NCBI GenBank assembly: GCA_002321895.1
Contig: DCMZ01000005.1
Span: forward strand, 167,554 to 231,553
Source: Bdellovibrionaceae bacterium UBA1609
Lineage (GTDB): Bacteria; Bdellovibrionota; Bdellovibrionia; Bdellovibrionales; UBA1609
DNA: 64,000 nt
Direction of reading: 5' to 3'
A model generated the notes under the pieces. That model was given only the letters and a program-made list of their open reading frames with translations. It was not told the origin of the DNA and searched no databases. Below, one piece after another: positions 8,818-17,553 of the stretch. Numbering within the stretch: the stretch's first letter is position 1; the number at the start of each line of letters is the position of its first letter. The translations under genes were made by a program, and so were the position numbers.

Positions 8818-9924
8818 ATGATGATGAAAAAGTGGTTACTCATTCTTCTTTTTGGAACAAGCCTATTTTTGTATGGTTGTGAGCTAAGTGAAATCCAAGG
8901 GATTTTAGGCGCCGATGAAGAGGAGAGTGAAGTGGTGGATGCTCCTGAGGAGGATGACAGTGGTGACTCCTTTTCCTGTGCTCCCGTGACTTTAACGGCT
9001 GGAGATAACTCGCTAATGAATGTCGTGGAAGCAGGCCAGTCGGTACGCGTAGAAGGTAACTACGCCTATATGGGTTCTGATGGGTCAAATTCTGGACTTC
9101 AAATTTACGATGTCACAGATCCATTGGCTATATCTAATCTTGGCTTTTTTTCCACCTATAGTGGCCCAGGGAATATAGACTCGAATAACTCTATTTATGG
9201 AATGGACGTGGATGGAGACTATGTCTATTTGGTCACTGCTGGTGCAAGTTTAATTATCGTTGATGTATCTGACAAAAGTAACCCCACTTATGTGTCCCAT
9301 TTAGATTATTCGGGTGAGTCTTGGGCCGTGCTTAAAGAAGGGAATTATGTCTATATGGGGGGCGGCTCCATAGGGCTTAATGTCATCGATGTGTCTGATG
9401 TGAATAACCCGGCACTTGTGGGGAACTTACCCAATGCAGACTATAGGAGCATTCAAAAGGTAGGAAACTTCCTGTACGGGGGGGAGAATGACAGAATAAC
9501 TATTTCTGACGTGAGTGATCCCACCGCTCCAACTATGGTGGGAAATTTAGATGTCACCATTTATACAGCCTATGAGTCCTTTGTTAAGGGAGATTATCTT
9601 TATACCCTAGATAAGCCGGGTGATCGGTTATTGACCTACAATGTGAGTGATCCTTCAGACATCCAATTGGTTGATACAGATACTTCTGTGGCCTTGGATT
9701 TTAGAACTATCGGTTCCGTTAATGATCATCTATTTATTGGTACGGGTTCCTCTTCATCAGGAACTATTGAGGTTTTTGATATTTCCTCGAACCCAGCCAA
9801 TCCAGAGTTTATAACGAGTTTTAGTACAATCAATCGTGTCTATGAATTGGATGTCACCGATAGTTTAGTCTTTGCAGCTATTAATACCGGTGACATTCAG
9901 GTGATTCAAATTTGCACTCCATAA
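8818..9924 (+). CDS. LVIVD-repeat lipoprotein (beta-propeller-like)
   Basis: 368 residues. A signal peptide ends in a lipobox-like LYGC, then an acidic linker (EEESEVVDAPEEDDSGD). The rest is built of about seven repeats of roughly 40 residues with the pattern 'GNYVYM...LxVIDVSDxxNPxxVG', the hallmark of LVIVD-repeat proteins, which fold as a propeller. Repeats such as IYDVTDPLAISNLG, IVDVSDKSNPTYVS, VIDVSDVNNPALVG and ISDVSDPTAPTMVG are plain. Likely lipid-anchored and exposed in the periplasm or on the surface; ligand unknown. Three ATGs in a row leave the exact start open by two codons, and no strong ribosome binding site is seen. Confidence 0.8.
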   Translation: MMMKKWLLILLFGTSLFLYGCELSEIQGILGADEEESEVVDAPEEDDSGDSFSCAPVTLTAGDNSLMNVVEAGQSVRVEGNYAYMGSDGSNSGLQIYDVTDPLAISNLGFFSTYSGPGNIDSNNSIYGMDVDGDYVYLVTAGASLIIVDVSDKSNPTYVSHLDYSGESWAVLKEGNYVYMGGGSIGLNVIDVSDVNNPALVGNLPNADYRSIQKVGNFLYGGENDRITISDVSDPTAPTMVGNLDVTIYTAYESFVKGDYLYTLDKPGDRLLTYNVSDPSDIQLVDTDTSVALDFRTIGSVNDHLFIGTGSSSSGTIEVFDISSNPANPEFITSFSTINRVYELDVTDSLVFAAINTGDIQVIQICTP

Positions 9925-9953
9925 CTTTGATAGGTGCAAACTACTTTTATCGC

Positions 9954-10829
9954 CTAATCAAGCACATCCATAGCGAAGTTGATAATATCGAGTTCGGCAT
10001 GTATATAGGCGACAATGGATCCGAGATTAAAATTCGAACTTTGAACCTCATCCGTGTGTTTCATGCGAACGTTGTCAACGAGGACCGACCCGTCGATAAG
10101 GACGGGAGGAACGTCGGAATCGATGGGTGCCATATAAGTGTTGTGAATTTCTACTGTTAAGGGTGATCCGTCTTCAAATTCTAGCTCGGATTTTACGTCT
10201 ATGATGTACCGGGTAATTCCTTTGCCAGTATTTATAATTATTGATCCTTTGGCTTTTTCTTTTATAGATTTACCATTATTCAATAGGAAGTTTCTCTCTG
10301 CATGGGGTAGTTCAATGATGAAGGTCTCAACCCCATCTTCATCACTGTGATCCCTATATAGACCCACGCTTAAATTCAAATCAATTTTTGCCACATCAAT
10401 ATTCTTGATCAGATCATTTATGTCGCCCATATCGACTTTACTCTTAATATCACCCGCAATCAGGTACTTTCTGTCCACTTCCAGATAGGGATACATATCC
10501 GTTTCGAGGAAATTGGAAACAGGACAATTGGCTCCATAAAAGAATTCGTCGGAATAATTGGTGAGGCGATGAAACGGGATGGGTTCGGGTTCACAATTGT
10601 TGAAAATGAGCTCAGGCACCATTTTAGTTCTTTCGTTGGTATGAGGTGCAATGGCATAGGCGGTATTGGAAATTGCGAGCAAATCGTCGTAGCGATCCAG
10701 TTTTTGTTCAAGGGTACTATATTGTTTAAACTTATCTACTTTGGGGTTTGAGCTTCCATCTGTGCATCCTAAGCTGAGAAGAAATGTAGCGCAAAGGGAG
10801 ACTTTTAAAATCAATGACAAGTGTTTCAT
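9954..10829 (-). CDS. Lipoprotein of unknown function
   Basis: About 291 residues. Lipoprotein signal: MKHLSLILK, a hydrophobic run and the lipobox LSLGC, then TDGSSNPK. The mature part has no family I recognise; it looks beta-rich towards the C-terminus with a stretch of alternating polar and hydrophobic residues. The start at 10829 has AAGGA 6 bases upstream and puts the lipobox at the usual distance; a start 45 bases earlier would put a charged stretch in front of the signal. It converges on the LVIVD lipoprotein gene with 29 bases between, and both could be surface proteins. Confidence 0.75.
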   Translation of the reverse strand: MKHLSLILKVSLCATFLLSLGCTDGSSNPKVDKFKQYSTLEQKLDRYDDLLAISNTAYAIAPHTNERTKMVPELIFNNCEPEPIPFHRLTNYSDEFFYGANCPVSNFLETDMYPYLEVDRKYLIAGDIKSKVDMGDINDLIKNIDVAKIDLNLSVGLYRDHSDEDGVETFIIELPHAERNFLLNNGKSIKEKAKGSIIINTGKGITRYIIDVKSELEFEDGSPLTVEIHNTYMAPIDSDVPPVLIDGSVLVDNVRMKHTDEVQSSNFNLGSIVAYIHAELDIINFAMDVLD

Positions 10830-11131
10830 CTGGGTTCCTTTCTTTTCGGCCATTTTTCCGGCCAGTGAGTTCACTCATTGGGTGTCTAAGGCTAACTAAT
10901 TGCTTTCGGTCAGGCTGTTGTGCAAGCCTTGCGCCATCTGAAGTCCAATGGGTTGGATTCTGGAACATCCATTCTTTATAAAAGCACATAATTCTGTAGT
11001 CGAGTTACAGCATTGTGTAATCCGGCGGGTAATCTGCTTGCCGTCTGAAGAGTTATTTTGTAGTGATGAGTTCAGCAATTTGGGATGGAGCTTTTTGAGG
11101 ACTTCCGCCTCACGAATAAAAGGGGGATTCG

Positions 11132-11512
11132 GTGAAAAAATATTTATTAACGTTAGGGTTTTTAGTGGTGTCACCTCTTGCTTTTGCAGAGTCACTCTAT
11201 ACTTACGATTGCGCAGCGGTGGATGCCCATGGAGAGTCAGTAGTGGGCGAGTATTTTCATCTCACTCGTAATTCAAGAAGTGAACTCATGATAGATAGAG
11301 CTTGGTCTTTTGAATTAGCGGATCAGCTAGAGGCATCTAACTGGTATGATGATGTATTTATATATGAAGGTTATCTTCCTAATCATACTACTGAAAAGGT
11401 TTCTCTCAACGCTAAAAGTATCCCCTATGGAACAGCTTCCGGTTCCGTGGCTTTATCAATTGGCGAAGAAAAATATGAATACGCTTGTAGCCTTGATTGG
11501 TCACCTTATTGA
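11132..11512 (+). CDS. Small exported protein
   Basis: 126 residues starting with GTG, with AAAGGGGG 5 bases upstream. The signal peptide MKKYLLTLGFLVVSPLAFA is cleaved probably after AFA. The mature part of about 107 residues has two cysteines (YDCAA and YACSL) that could form a disulphide and a YTYDCAAVD start. No family recognised. About 300 bases of non-coding DNA separate it from the divergent lipoprotein gene upstream, room for two promoters. Confidence 0.75.
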   Translation: MKKYLLTLGFLVVSPLAFAESLYTYDCAAVDAHGESVVGEYFHLTRNSRSELMIDRAWSFELADQLEASNWYDDVFIYEGYLPNHTTEKVSLNAKSIPYGTASGSVALSIGEEKYEYACSLDWSPY

Positions 11513-11541
11513 TTGCAATAAATCGGTAGACAGGTGAATTA

Positions 11542-11578
11542 GCAATGGTCTCATTGCCATTTCAGATTCTTTTTTTTA
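11542..11578 (+). terminator. Hairpin followed at a distance by a T-run
   Basis: GCAATG and CATTGC pair around GTCT (11542-11557), 30 bases after the stop of the small exported protein. A run of eight T (about 11570-11577) follows, but 12 bases downstream of the stem, so termination is plausible rather than certain. Confidence 0.4.
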
Positions 11579-11588
11579 AGATTCTTTT

Positions 11589-11948
11589 ATGGTTCGAAAG
11601 TGGTTGTTGTACATTGCGGGTGTGTTGAGTTTAGTGGCGGGGATAGTTGGTGTGTTCTTGCCCATATGGCCCACCACTCCGTTTTTGCTTCTGGCCTCTT
11701 GGTGTTTGGTTAGAAGTTCTCCGAAATTGCATAATTGGGTCTACAACCATTCCGTATTAGGAGGCCCACTCATGGATTGGGAGAAGCGGGGAGTGATTCG
11801 CCGAAAAAGCAAGGTTTTGGCGGTCTCCATGATTCTCATTTCCGGCGTTGTTGCCTGGGTCAAAATTGAGTGGCTGTATCTCAAGTTTTCTTTGATCATT
11901 TTATTGGGCGCGGTGGTTACATTTTTAGTGTCCCGACCAGAAAAGTAG
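11589..11948 (+). CDS. DUF454 (YbaN-type) inner-membrane protein
   Basis: 119 residues, the normal size of the family. Three hydrophobic segments: one near the N-terminus (LYIAGVLSLVAGIVGVFLPIWPTTPFLLLASW) with the family's conserved LP.WPTTPF, and a pair near the C-terminus. The cytoplasmic loop KLHNWVYNHSVLGG...DWEKRGVIRRKSK is also typical. Function in this family is not known. It stands alone, with a hairpin at its end. Confidence 0.9.
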   Translation: MVRKWLLYIAGVLSLVAGIVGVFLPIWPTTPFLLLASWCLVRSSPKLHNWVYNHSVLGGPLMDWEKRGVIRRKSKVLAVSMILISGVVAWVKIEWLYLKFSLIILLGAVVTFLVSRPEK

Positions 11949-11967
11949 GGATCTACATTTAGATCCC
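11948..11967. terminator. Perfect 8-bp hairpin between convergent genes
   Basis: GGGATCTA and TAGATCCC pair around CATT. The first base is the last base of the DUF454 stop codon. It lies between the DUF454 gene and the convergent porin-like gene, where a bidirectional terminator would be expected, but neither side has a clear T-run. Confidence 0.45.
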
Positions 11968-12011
11968 GGTTTAATGGAGAACCATATAGTTTTTAATCGC
12001 AGTTCCGCGAC

Positions 12012-13142
12012 TTAACGGAGTTTCCAGCTAATACCTAGCTCCACTCTGTATCCTTCGTCATCACTTGAAGAATTGCGGGCACGAAATCTAACCTTGCCTT
12101 GCTCTTTTACTGGAAACTCAACTATGGCAAAATAGTTTTCTCCGCGGCCAAAAAAGGTCTCTCGAGGATACAGGTTGATTCCCTCTTCGTCGCCAAGATC
12201 CTCAACTTCCGAATAGCCAAGACCTAGTTTAAATTGTTGAACTTGCTTTCTGACAGTAACCAGGTCAGCCAAGTCTTTGTCGTCAGCGTAAACCTTTTCG
12301 TAGGCGATAGTGTCAATGAGCTTTATGTGCTCGCTAACGGCCCATTCTAGGCCACCACGAAAAATCGTTGTGTCTTCATATTCGACGGCTTCAGCGAGAT
12401 ATTCAATATCATCACCGATTCCTCCCACCACAGTCATTTGATAGTAGTTCGCTCCAGAGAGATCTCTTTCATAGAAGCCCACGTTTTCAAAATCGTCCAC
12501 TTGGCCCGCGGCTAAAGTCAATTTAATGGTATTTTCACCGTCAAAGACATAGGTATATCTCAATCCATCTATCCAACCGTCTCCATGTAAACCGAGTTCA
12601 CCTTCAGATTTACTATCCAAAAATCCCAGTTCCAGTTTTTGGTTTTCGGAAAGGCAATCTAGTTTCAAATAGAAAGAGCGAACATCTATGTCTAAATGGG
12701 CATCACTTCCATCGTTGTCGATAGAGGAATTTTCCCAAGCGCTATCAAATTCATTTCCGGTGGAGATGCGGGCACCGAGCTGGAGGCAGCCTTCTCGGTC
12801 CAAGTTGACTTTGGTTCGAGTTCTCCATCTGTATTGAACTCTATTGTGGGTGGTCTCATCAGACGCATTGGTTTGATAGCGCCAGCGGGTATCAATACTA
12901 GAGAGGGCTTCAAAACGGGGTATCTTTAAGGGCGCGCTGTCCTCACTGGTAGGTGTGGACTCTTCGCCAAGTATTTCTATGTTACCTTCAGGGGATGAAT
13001 TCCCTGTAGTGGTAGTTTGGCTCGGTTGCACTGGAGGTCTTTCAAAATCGGGGAGCTGGTCGCTCACTAGAGGTTCCGTGGCTAAGCTGACATTTTGACT
13101 GATAAGAATAAATAGCGGTACAAGACAAATTTTAAGGTTCAT
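12012..13142 (-). CDS. Porin-like outer-membrane beta-barrel protein
   Basis: 376 residues. A signal peptide (MNLKICLVPLFILISQNVSLA) precedes a Pro/Thr/Ser-rich linker of about 60 residues, then a body of alternating polar/hydrophobic strands with aromatic girdles (for example RWRYQTNASDETTHNRVQYRW and FYLKLDCLSENQKLELGFL). It ends in a strand finishing KLR rather than in the usual terminal aromatic. Such features fit a putative porin; the substrate is unknown. It ends against the DUF454 gene and is divergent from katG across a 523-base gap. Confidence 0.7.
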   Translation of the reverse strand: MNLKICLVPLFILISQNVSLATEPLVSDQLPDFERPPVQPSQTTTTGNSSPEGNIEILGEESTPTSEDSAPLKIPRFEALSSIDTRWRYQTNASDETTHNRVQYRWRTRTKVNLDREGCLQLGARISTGNEFDSAWENSSIDNDGSDAHLDIDVRSFYLKLDCLSENQKLELGFLDSKSEGELGLHGDGWIDGLRYTYVFDGENTIKLTLAAGQVDDFENVGFYERDLSGANYYQMTVVGGIGDDIEYLAEAVEYEDTTIFRGGLEWAVSEHIKLIDTIAYEKVYADDKDLADLVTVRKQVQQFKLGLGYSEVEDLGDEEGINLYPRETFFGRGENYFAIVEFPVKEQGKVRFRARNSSSDDEGYRVELGISWKLR

Positions 13143-13665
13143 AGATTCAACTCGATTCTCTATTGAGGGAACGCAGATACTTATTGGTTTCGAAACCTAG
13201 CCACTGCCCTAATCAAATTCAAATATAAAGATTGCAGGAAGGAACATCCGCCATCTAGATAGGTTTTCAGCTAAGATAAGGAACTTTTTATATTGTGGGC
13301 ATGAGTTTGGTGGGAAAGTAAAATTCAACAGCCTTGGTTCTATATTTTAAAAATAAGAAAAAAAAGAGCTTTAGGATTGTGTCCAATGGTTTAAATTTAT
13401 GTTTAAATCGAGACGATACTATTAAAATTATTTAAGCATTGCGCCATCATGAGTCTGCTCAAATTTGGAACACTTATACGGCTCTATGAATAGAGATGGG
13501 CTCTGTCTCCAGGTAGCGTAACATAATCGTTGTTATTTTTTGGCCCATAGAATCTTCCTATCATTTCATAGACAGAAAGTATTTAACATGTACGCATCAG
13601 TCGGCGATCCTATTGCAACTGAGAAATAGCATTTAATAAAACCGACTTTTCGGAAAGGATTTACA
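13143..13665. promoter_or_regulatory. 523-base intergenic region upstream of katG
   Basis: No convincing reading frame. It must hold the promoters of the divergent porin-like gene and katG. Visible structures are a direct repeat GTTTAAAT/GTTTAAAT near 13390-13410, an inverted repeat CTCTA-TGAA-TAGAG at 13482-13495, and an A-rich stretch near 13350-13370. KatG has an AAAGGA site 7 bases before its ATG. No OxyR, PerR or Fur site could be recognised by eye. Confidence 0.5.
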
Positions 13666-15909
13666 ATGTTTAAAAAATGGATTCCTGTGGCTGCTGTGGC
13701 AGCATTGTCGATGTCGCAGGTGAACTGCGCCTCTTCTAGTGGGAGCAGTAGTAACAATGATTATAAGGATGGGCAGCCTAAGCCCATAAGTTTTTGGTGG
13801 CCTGAGCGGATAGATTTACAACCGTTGAGACAGTTCTCCAATGAGTCGAATCCCTATGGAGAAAAATTCGATTACGCAAAAGAGTTTTCAAAAGTTAATT
13901 TGAAAGAGCTGAAAGCAGATATCAGAAAAGTACTCACCGATTCGCAAGATTGGTGGCCCGCTGACTTTGGTCATTATGGTCCATTTTTTATTCGTATGGC
14001 TTGGCATAGTGCAGGTACTTATCGAGTTGTTGATGGACGCGGTGGCGCTGGCGGTGGACAACTACGTTTTGAACCGCAAAATAGTTGGCCTGACAATGCG
14101 AACTTAGACAAAGCACGGCGGTTACTTTGGCCGGTTAAAAAGAAATATGGAAAAAGAGTCTCTTGGGCAGATTTAATGGTTTTAACCGGAAATGTTTCTT
14201 TAGAAGACATGGGTTTTAAGACGATGGGATTTGCCGGTGGACGTGAAGACGATTGGGAACCGGATCTAGTTTATTGGGGCCCTGAAATGGAATGGTTGGC
14301 TTCAAAACGCCATAACAAAGTTAAGGGTCACAGAAAATTAAAAGGTCCATTAGCCGCTTCTCGTATGGGGTTGATTTATGTGAATCCAGAAGGTCCTGAT
14401 GGTGTGCCTGACCCTATGTTGGCTGCTGGTGAGATTCGAGATACTTTTGGCCGAATGGCAATGAATGACGAAGAAACTGTCGCTTTGATTGCTGGTGGAC
14501 ACACTTTTGGTAAGTCACACGGAGCTCATAAAAGTAAAGATTGTCATGGTCCCGAGCCAGCTCGTGCTGGACTTGAAGATCAAGGTTTAGGTTGGAAAAA
14601 CCGCTGTGGAAAAGGCCATTCCGAAGACACTGTGACTGGTGGTCTTGAAGGTATTTGGACGGCAACTCCAACAAAATGGTCCATGCAGTTCTTGAGCAAC
14701 CTTTACGCTTTTGACTGGAAAGTAGTGACTCAAAAAGCAGGTGGAAAAGTTTGGGTTCCTAAAGATGAAAACGCCAGTCAGCTAGTTCCAGATGCACACG
14801 TAAAAGGGAAGCGTCACGCTCCAATGATGTTCACTACGGACATTGCTTTAAAAACGGATCCTGAATACAAAAAGATCACTCAAAGGTTTTTAAAGAACCC
14901 TAAAGAATTTGAAAAAGCATTTGCACGAGCTTGGTTTAAATTAACCCATAGAGATATGGGGCCTCGTGTACGCTATGTGGGGAGAGATGTGCCAAAGGAA
15001 ATTCTTTCTTGGCAGGATCCAATTCCTCGTCGTAAATATGCGCTGATTAACTCCAGTGATATTAACAATCTTAAAGGAAGAATTCTAAAGTCTGGTCTTT
15101 CTACGGGTGAACTTGTTCGGGCGGCATGGGCTGCAGCTGCTTCTTACCGTGGTACCGATATGCGTGGTGGCGCTAATGGTGGTCGAATTCGATTGGCACC
15201 GCAAAAAGATTGGGAAGCCAATAATCCTAAGGAGCTGGCAAAAGTTTTAGCGACTCTAGGTAAAATTCAAAGTGACTTCAATAAGTCTGCGAGCAGCGGA
15301 AAGAAAGTTTCCATGGCTGACCTAGTTGTTCTAGGTGGTACAGCTGCTGTAGAAGAAGCTGCTAGAAAAGCAGGAACTCCAGTGAAGGTGGCATTTAAAG
15401 CCGGAAGAACTGATGCCACTCAAGCAAACACAGATGTGGAATCTTTCCAGAATTTGAGACCGTTAGCTGATGGATTTAGAAACTACTACGGAGATGATAG
15501 CTATCGTTCTCCTACGGACATGATGGTAGAGAAAGCGTCTCAGCTAGAATTGACCGTACCAGAAATGACTGTATTGGTTGGTGGTTTAAGAACTCTAGGT
15601 GCCAACTACGATGGATCAAATCATGGTGTTTTCACAGATAGAAAAGGTAAGTTAACGAATGACTACTTCGTAAATTTACTAGATATGTCTACAAAGTGGA
15701 GTAAGAGTGAGACAAAGGGTTTATACGAAGGGCAGGATAGGAAGACGGGCAAAGTGAAGTGGACTGCCACTCCTGTTGATCTTATGTTTGGCTCTCATTC
15801 TGAGTTGCGCGCTATATCTGAAGTATACGCCGCAAACGATGGTCGTCGTAAGTTTGTAAGAGACTTTGCTAAGGCTTGGTCAAAAGTAATGAATTTAGAT
15901 CGTTTCTAA
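13666..15909 (+). CDS. katG: Exported catalase-peroxidase
   Basis: 747 residues, a full two-domain KatG that destroys hydrogen peroxide and also has peroxidase activity. The distal RMAWH site (Arg110, Trp113, His114), Tyr238 in LIYVNPEG, Met264 in FGRMAMND and the proximal His279 in GGHTFGKSHG are all there, so the Trp-Tyr-Met adduct needed for catalase activity can form. Unusually it begins with a hydrophobic signal (MFKKWIPVAAVAALSMSQ) ending in VNC and a Ser-rich linker, which suggests export and perhaps lipid attachment at Cys21, although the lipobox is degenerate. Most KatG proteins are cytoplasmic; plasmid-borne KatP-like enzymes are known with signal peptides. It stands alone. Confidence 0.95.
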   Translation: MFKKWIPVAAVAALSMSQVNCASSSGSSSNNDYKDGQPKPISFWWPERIDLQPLRQFSNESNPYGEKFDYAKEFSKVNLKELKADIRKVLTDSQDWWPADFGHYGPFFIRMAWHSAGTYRVVDGRGGAGGGQLRFEPQNSWPDNANLDKARRLLWPVKKKYGKRVSWADLMVLTGNVSLEDMGFKTMGFAGGREDDWEPDLVYWGPEMEWLASKRHNKVKGHRKLKGPLAASRMGLIYVNPEGPDGVPDPMLAAGEIRDTFGRMAMNDEETVALIAGGHTFGKSHGAHKSKDCHGPEPARAGLEDQGLGWKNRCGKGHSEDTVTGGLEGIWTATPTKWSMQFLSNLYAFDWKVVTQKAGGKVWVPKDENASQLVPDAHVKGKRHAPMMFTTDIALKTDPEYKKITQRFLKNPKEFEKAFARAWFKLTHRDMGPRVRYVGRDVPKEILSWQDPIPRRKYALINSSDINNLKGRILKSGLSTGELVRAAWAAAASYRGTDMRGGANGGRIRLAPQKDWEANNPKELAKVLATLGKIQSDFNKSASSGKKVSMADLVVLGGTAAVEEAARKAGTPVKVAFKAGRTDATQANTDVESFQNLRPLADGFRNYYGDDSYRSPTDMMVEKASQLELTVPEMTVLVGGLRTLGANYDGSNHGVFTDRKGKLTNDYFVNLLDMSTKWSKSETKGLYEGQDRKTGKVKWTATPVDLMFGSHSELRAISEVYAANDGRRKFVRDFAKAWSKVMNLDRF

Positions 15910-15930
15910 AAGTTGTTTTTAAAACAACTG

Positions 15931-15970
15931 AAGGCCGGACTCTTGCAGGGGTACCGGCCTTTTTTATTTT
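15931..15970 (+). terminator. Rho-independent terminator of katG
   Basis: AAGGCCGG and CCGGCCTT form an 8-bp GC-rich stem around a 15-base loop, directly followed by TTTTTATTTT. It begins about 20 bases after the katG stop codon and is the clearest intrinsic terminator in the window. Confidence 0.9.
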
Positions 15971-16102
15971 TAGTCATGCACCTTTAGTTTTAATATTTGA
16001 TTCTCTTCTCCTCATGGCCCTTTTGGCAGCGGATCGTCTCCCCCGCCAATGGGATCGTTCGTCGAAGAAAAAAATATTAAAAATAAACATGAGATTTAAA
16101 AA

Positions 16103-16882
16103 TTAAAAAGAGTCTATTGTAATAGCCATTTCCGGAGAGATCTTTACGCAGACATTTGGACTCAAGCGTGGATTAAAGGGGGCGCCGTTATCGTGCCTGT
16201 CTGGGTTAACGTGGGCAGACTGTATACACACTGCTGTGGATTGAAATCCATTGTCTACAACAACGGGGCCTCCTGAAAATCCAGTAACTATTGAACAGCT
16301 ATGAATAAACTCTTCATCGAAGGAGGCACGCCTATAGTTCGTTCCTTGTTTCGGTATCAGCCGGCAATTGTCGGAAACTCTGATACCCCTTCGCCTAGGA
16401 TAGTAGCCGGCCACTTTAATTTCACCTTCAAGTAGATCGAAATCCTCTTCTTCGATGGACATGTAGGAAAGATAATTCAGGTCCGATATGGCGGATTCTA
16501 AACGTGCAACGGCCCAATCTAGAGGGTTGTTTTGGTGAGGTCGAGTACTACCCACATGAAACTGTGTTATTTTGACTTTTCGCCCACGTTTTCTATGGAA
16601 GTAACAATTTCGGCTAGAACGGTCCCCATTGGCATCGTAGAAAATATGAGCCACGGTTAACAGTTTCTTTGGACCAATTAAAAATCCTGAGGCTTCATAT
16701 TCACCACATGTGATTTTAGCTACAGCATCGAACGGTTCATCAGAACGTGGTCTTCGGATCTCGGAATTTCTAAAAATATTATGAAGGTCTAAAGTATTGT
16801 CTGTTGCTTGTTCAGAGTTAATGGTTTGACCATAGCTAGTTCCTGCTAAAGCCAATGGAATTAAAAGCAGCATACATTTCAT
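16103..16882 (-). CDS. Exported trypsin-like serine protease (S1 family)
   Basis: About 259 residues. A signal peptide (MKCMLLLIPLALAGTSYG) precedes a chymotrypsin fold. The catalytic triad is seen as His in LTVAHIFYD, Asp in NPLDWAVARL and Ser in TGFSGGPVVV. Four or more cysteines (ITCGEY, NCYFHR, DNCRLI, SCSIV) could form disulphides. Secreted proteases of this type are abundant in predatory bacteria and could take part in prey degradation, but that is inference. The start at 16882 has GGGGGG 8 bases upstream. Confidence 0.88.
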   Translation of the reverse strand: MKCMLLLIPLALAGTSYGQTINSEQATDNTLDLHNIFRNSEIRRPRSDEPFDAVAKITCGEYEASGFLIGPKKLLTVAHIFYDANGDRSSRNCYFHRKRGRKVKITQFHVGSTRPHQNNPLDWAVARLESAISDLNYLSYMSIEEEDFDLLEGEIKVAGYYPRRRGIRVSDNCRLIPKQGTNYRRASFDEEFIHSCSIVTGFSGGPVVVDNGFQSTAVCIQSAHVNPDRHDNGAPFNPRLSPNVCVKISPEMAITIDSF

Positions 16883-17019
16883 TACCCAAACCCCCCATGA
16901 ATGTCCCAACCATACTCGTTCGCAGATGAAATTCCATTTTTCATGACCTGTAGGAGCAATTTGAGGGATTTACAGGGTTCTTTTTAGTTTGTGTTTGCAG
17001 AACTTACCGGATTTTGGGT

Positions 17020-17478
17020 TTAATTCTTTGCCAGAGATTTTTTATAAAATTTTAGCGGAACCACTAACATTCCAAAGCAAATACACCCATGTTTTGTGGC
17101 CACTTTGTGGTGAGCTCTATGGGCTTGAATGAGAGATTGAATGTACCAATTTTGGCTCACGGGCCACTTCAATCTTCGATGAATGATCACTTCATGAACA
17201 AAAAAATAGGCGGCTCCATAGGCCATAATGCCGAAACCAAAGGCCGCCACCCAAGAGGGCGCTCCCAGTTGGGTTCCAAACAAAATGCAGAGAAAGCTTG
17301 GAACAGCAAAGAAGAAGGCAAAGAAATCATTCTTTTGCCACCATCTTTGGGTATTTGGAACATGATGATCTTCATGTAAATACCATAGAAACCCATGCAT
17401 AACGTATTTATGGAGAGCCCAAGCGACCCACTCCATAGCAATGAAGACAATTAGAAAGACAGCAATATCGATTCCCAT
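17020..17478 (-). CDS. crtZ: Beta-carotene hydroxylase
   Basis: 152 residues, a short membrane di-iron hydroxylase. The histidine clusters HKYVMHG, HEDHH, FVHEVIIHRR and HRAHH match the CrtZ pattern and spacing; the enzyme adds hydroxyls at C3 and C3' of beta-carotene to give zeaxanthin. Four hydrophobic segments lie between the clusters. It is 75 bases downstream of dinB in the same direction as the crt operon, so it may be its last gene or have its own promoter. Confidence 0.88.
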   Translation of the reverse strand: MGIDIAVFLIVFIAMEWVAWALHKYVMHGFLWYLHEDHHVPNTQRWWQKNDFFAFFFAVPSFLCILFGTQLGAPSWVAAFGFGIMAYGAAYFFVHEVIIHRRLKWPVSQNWYIQSLIQAHRAHHKVATKHGCICFGMLVVPLKFYKKSLAKN

Positions 17479-17553
17479 AGGGTTAAATATAGGGATCTTC
17501 TTTGACTGAAGCTAGTGCTCAATGAGAACGATGCGTAGGTTCATGGAAAAATT

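Noticed and set aside
12696..12929. Plus-strand frame inside the porin-like gene
   Set aside because: The porin frame has a signal peptide and strand pattern; the plus-strand frame has neither.
15876..16106. Plus-strand frame starting at the end of katG
   Set aside because: It spans the katG terminator, so no stable transcript would carry it.
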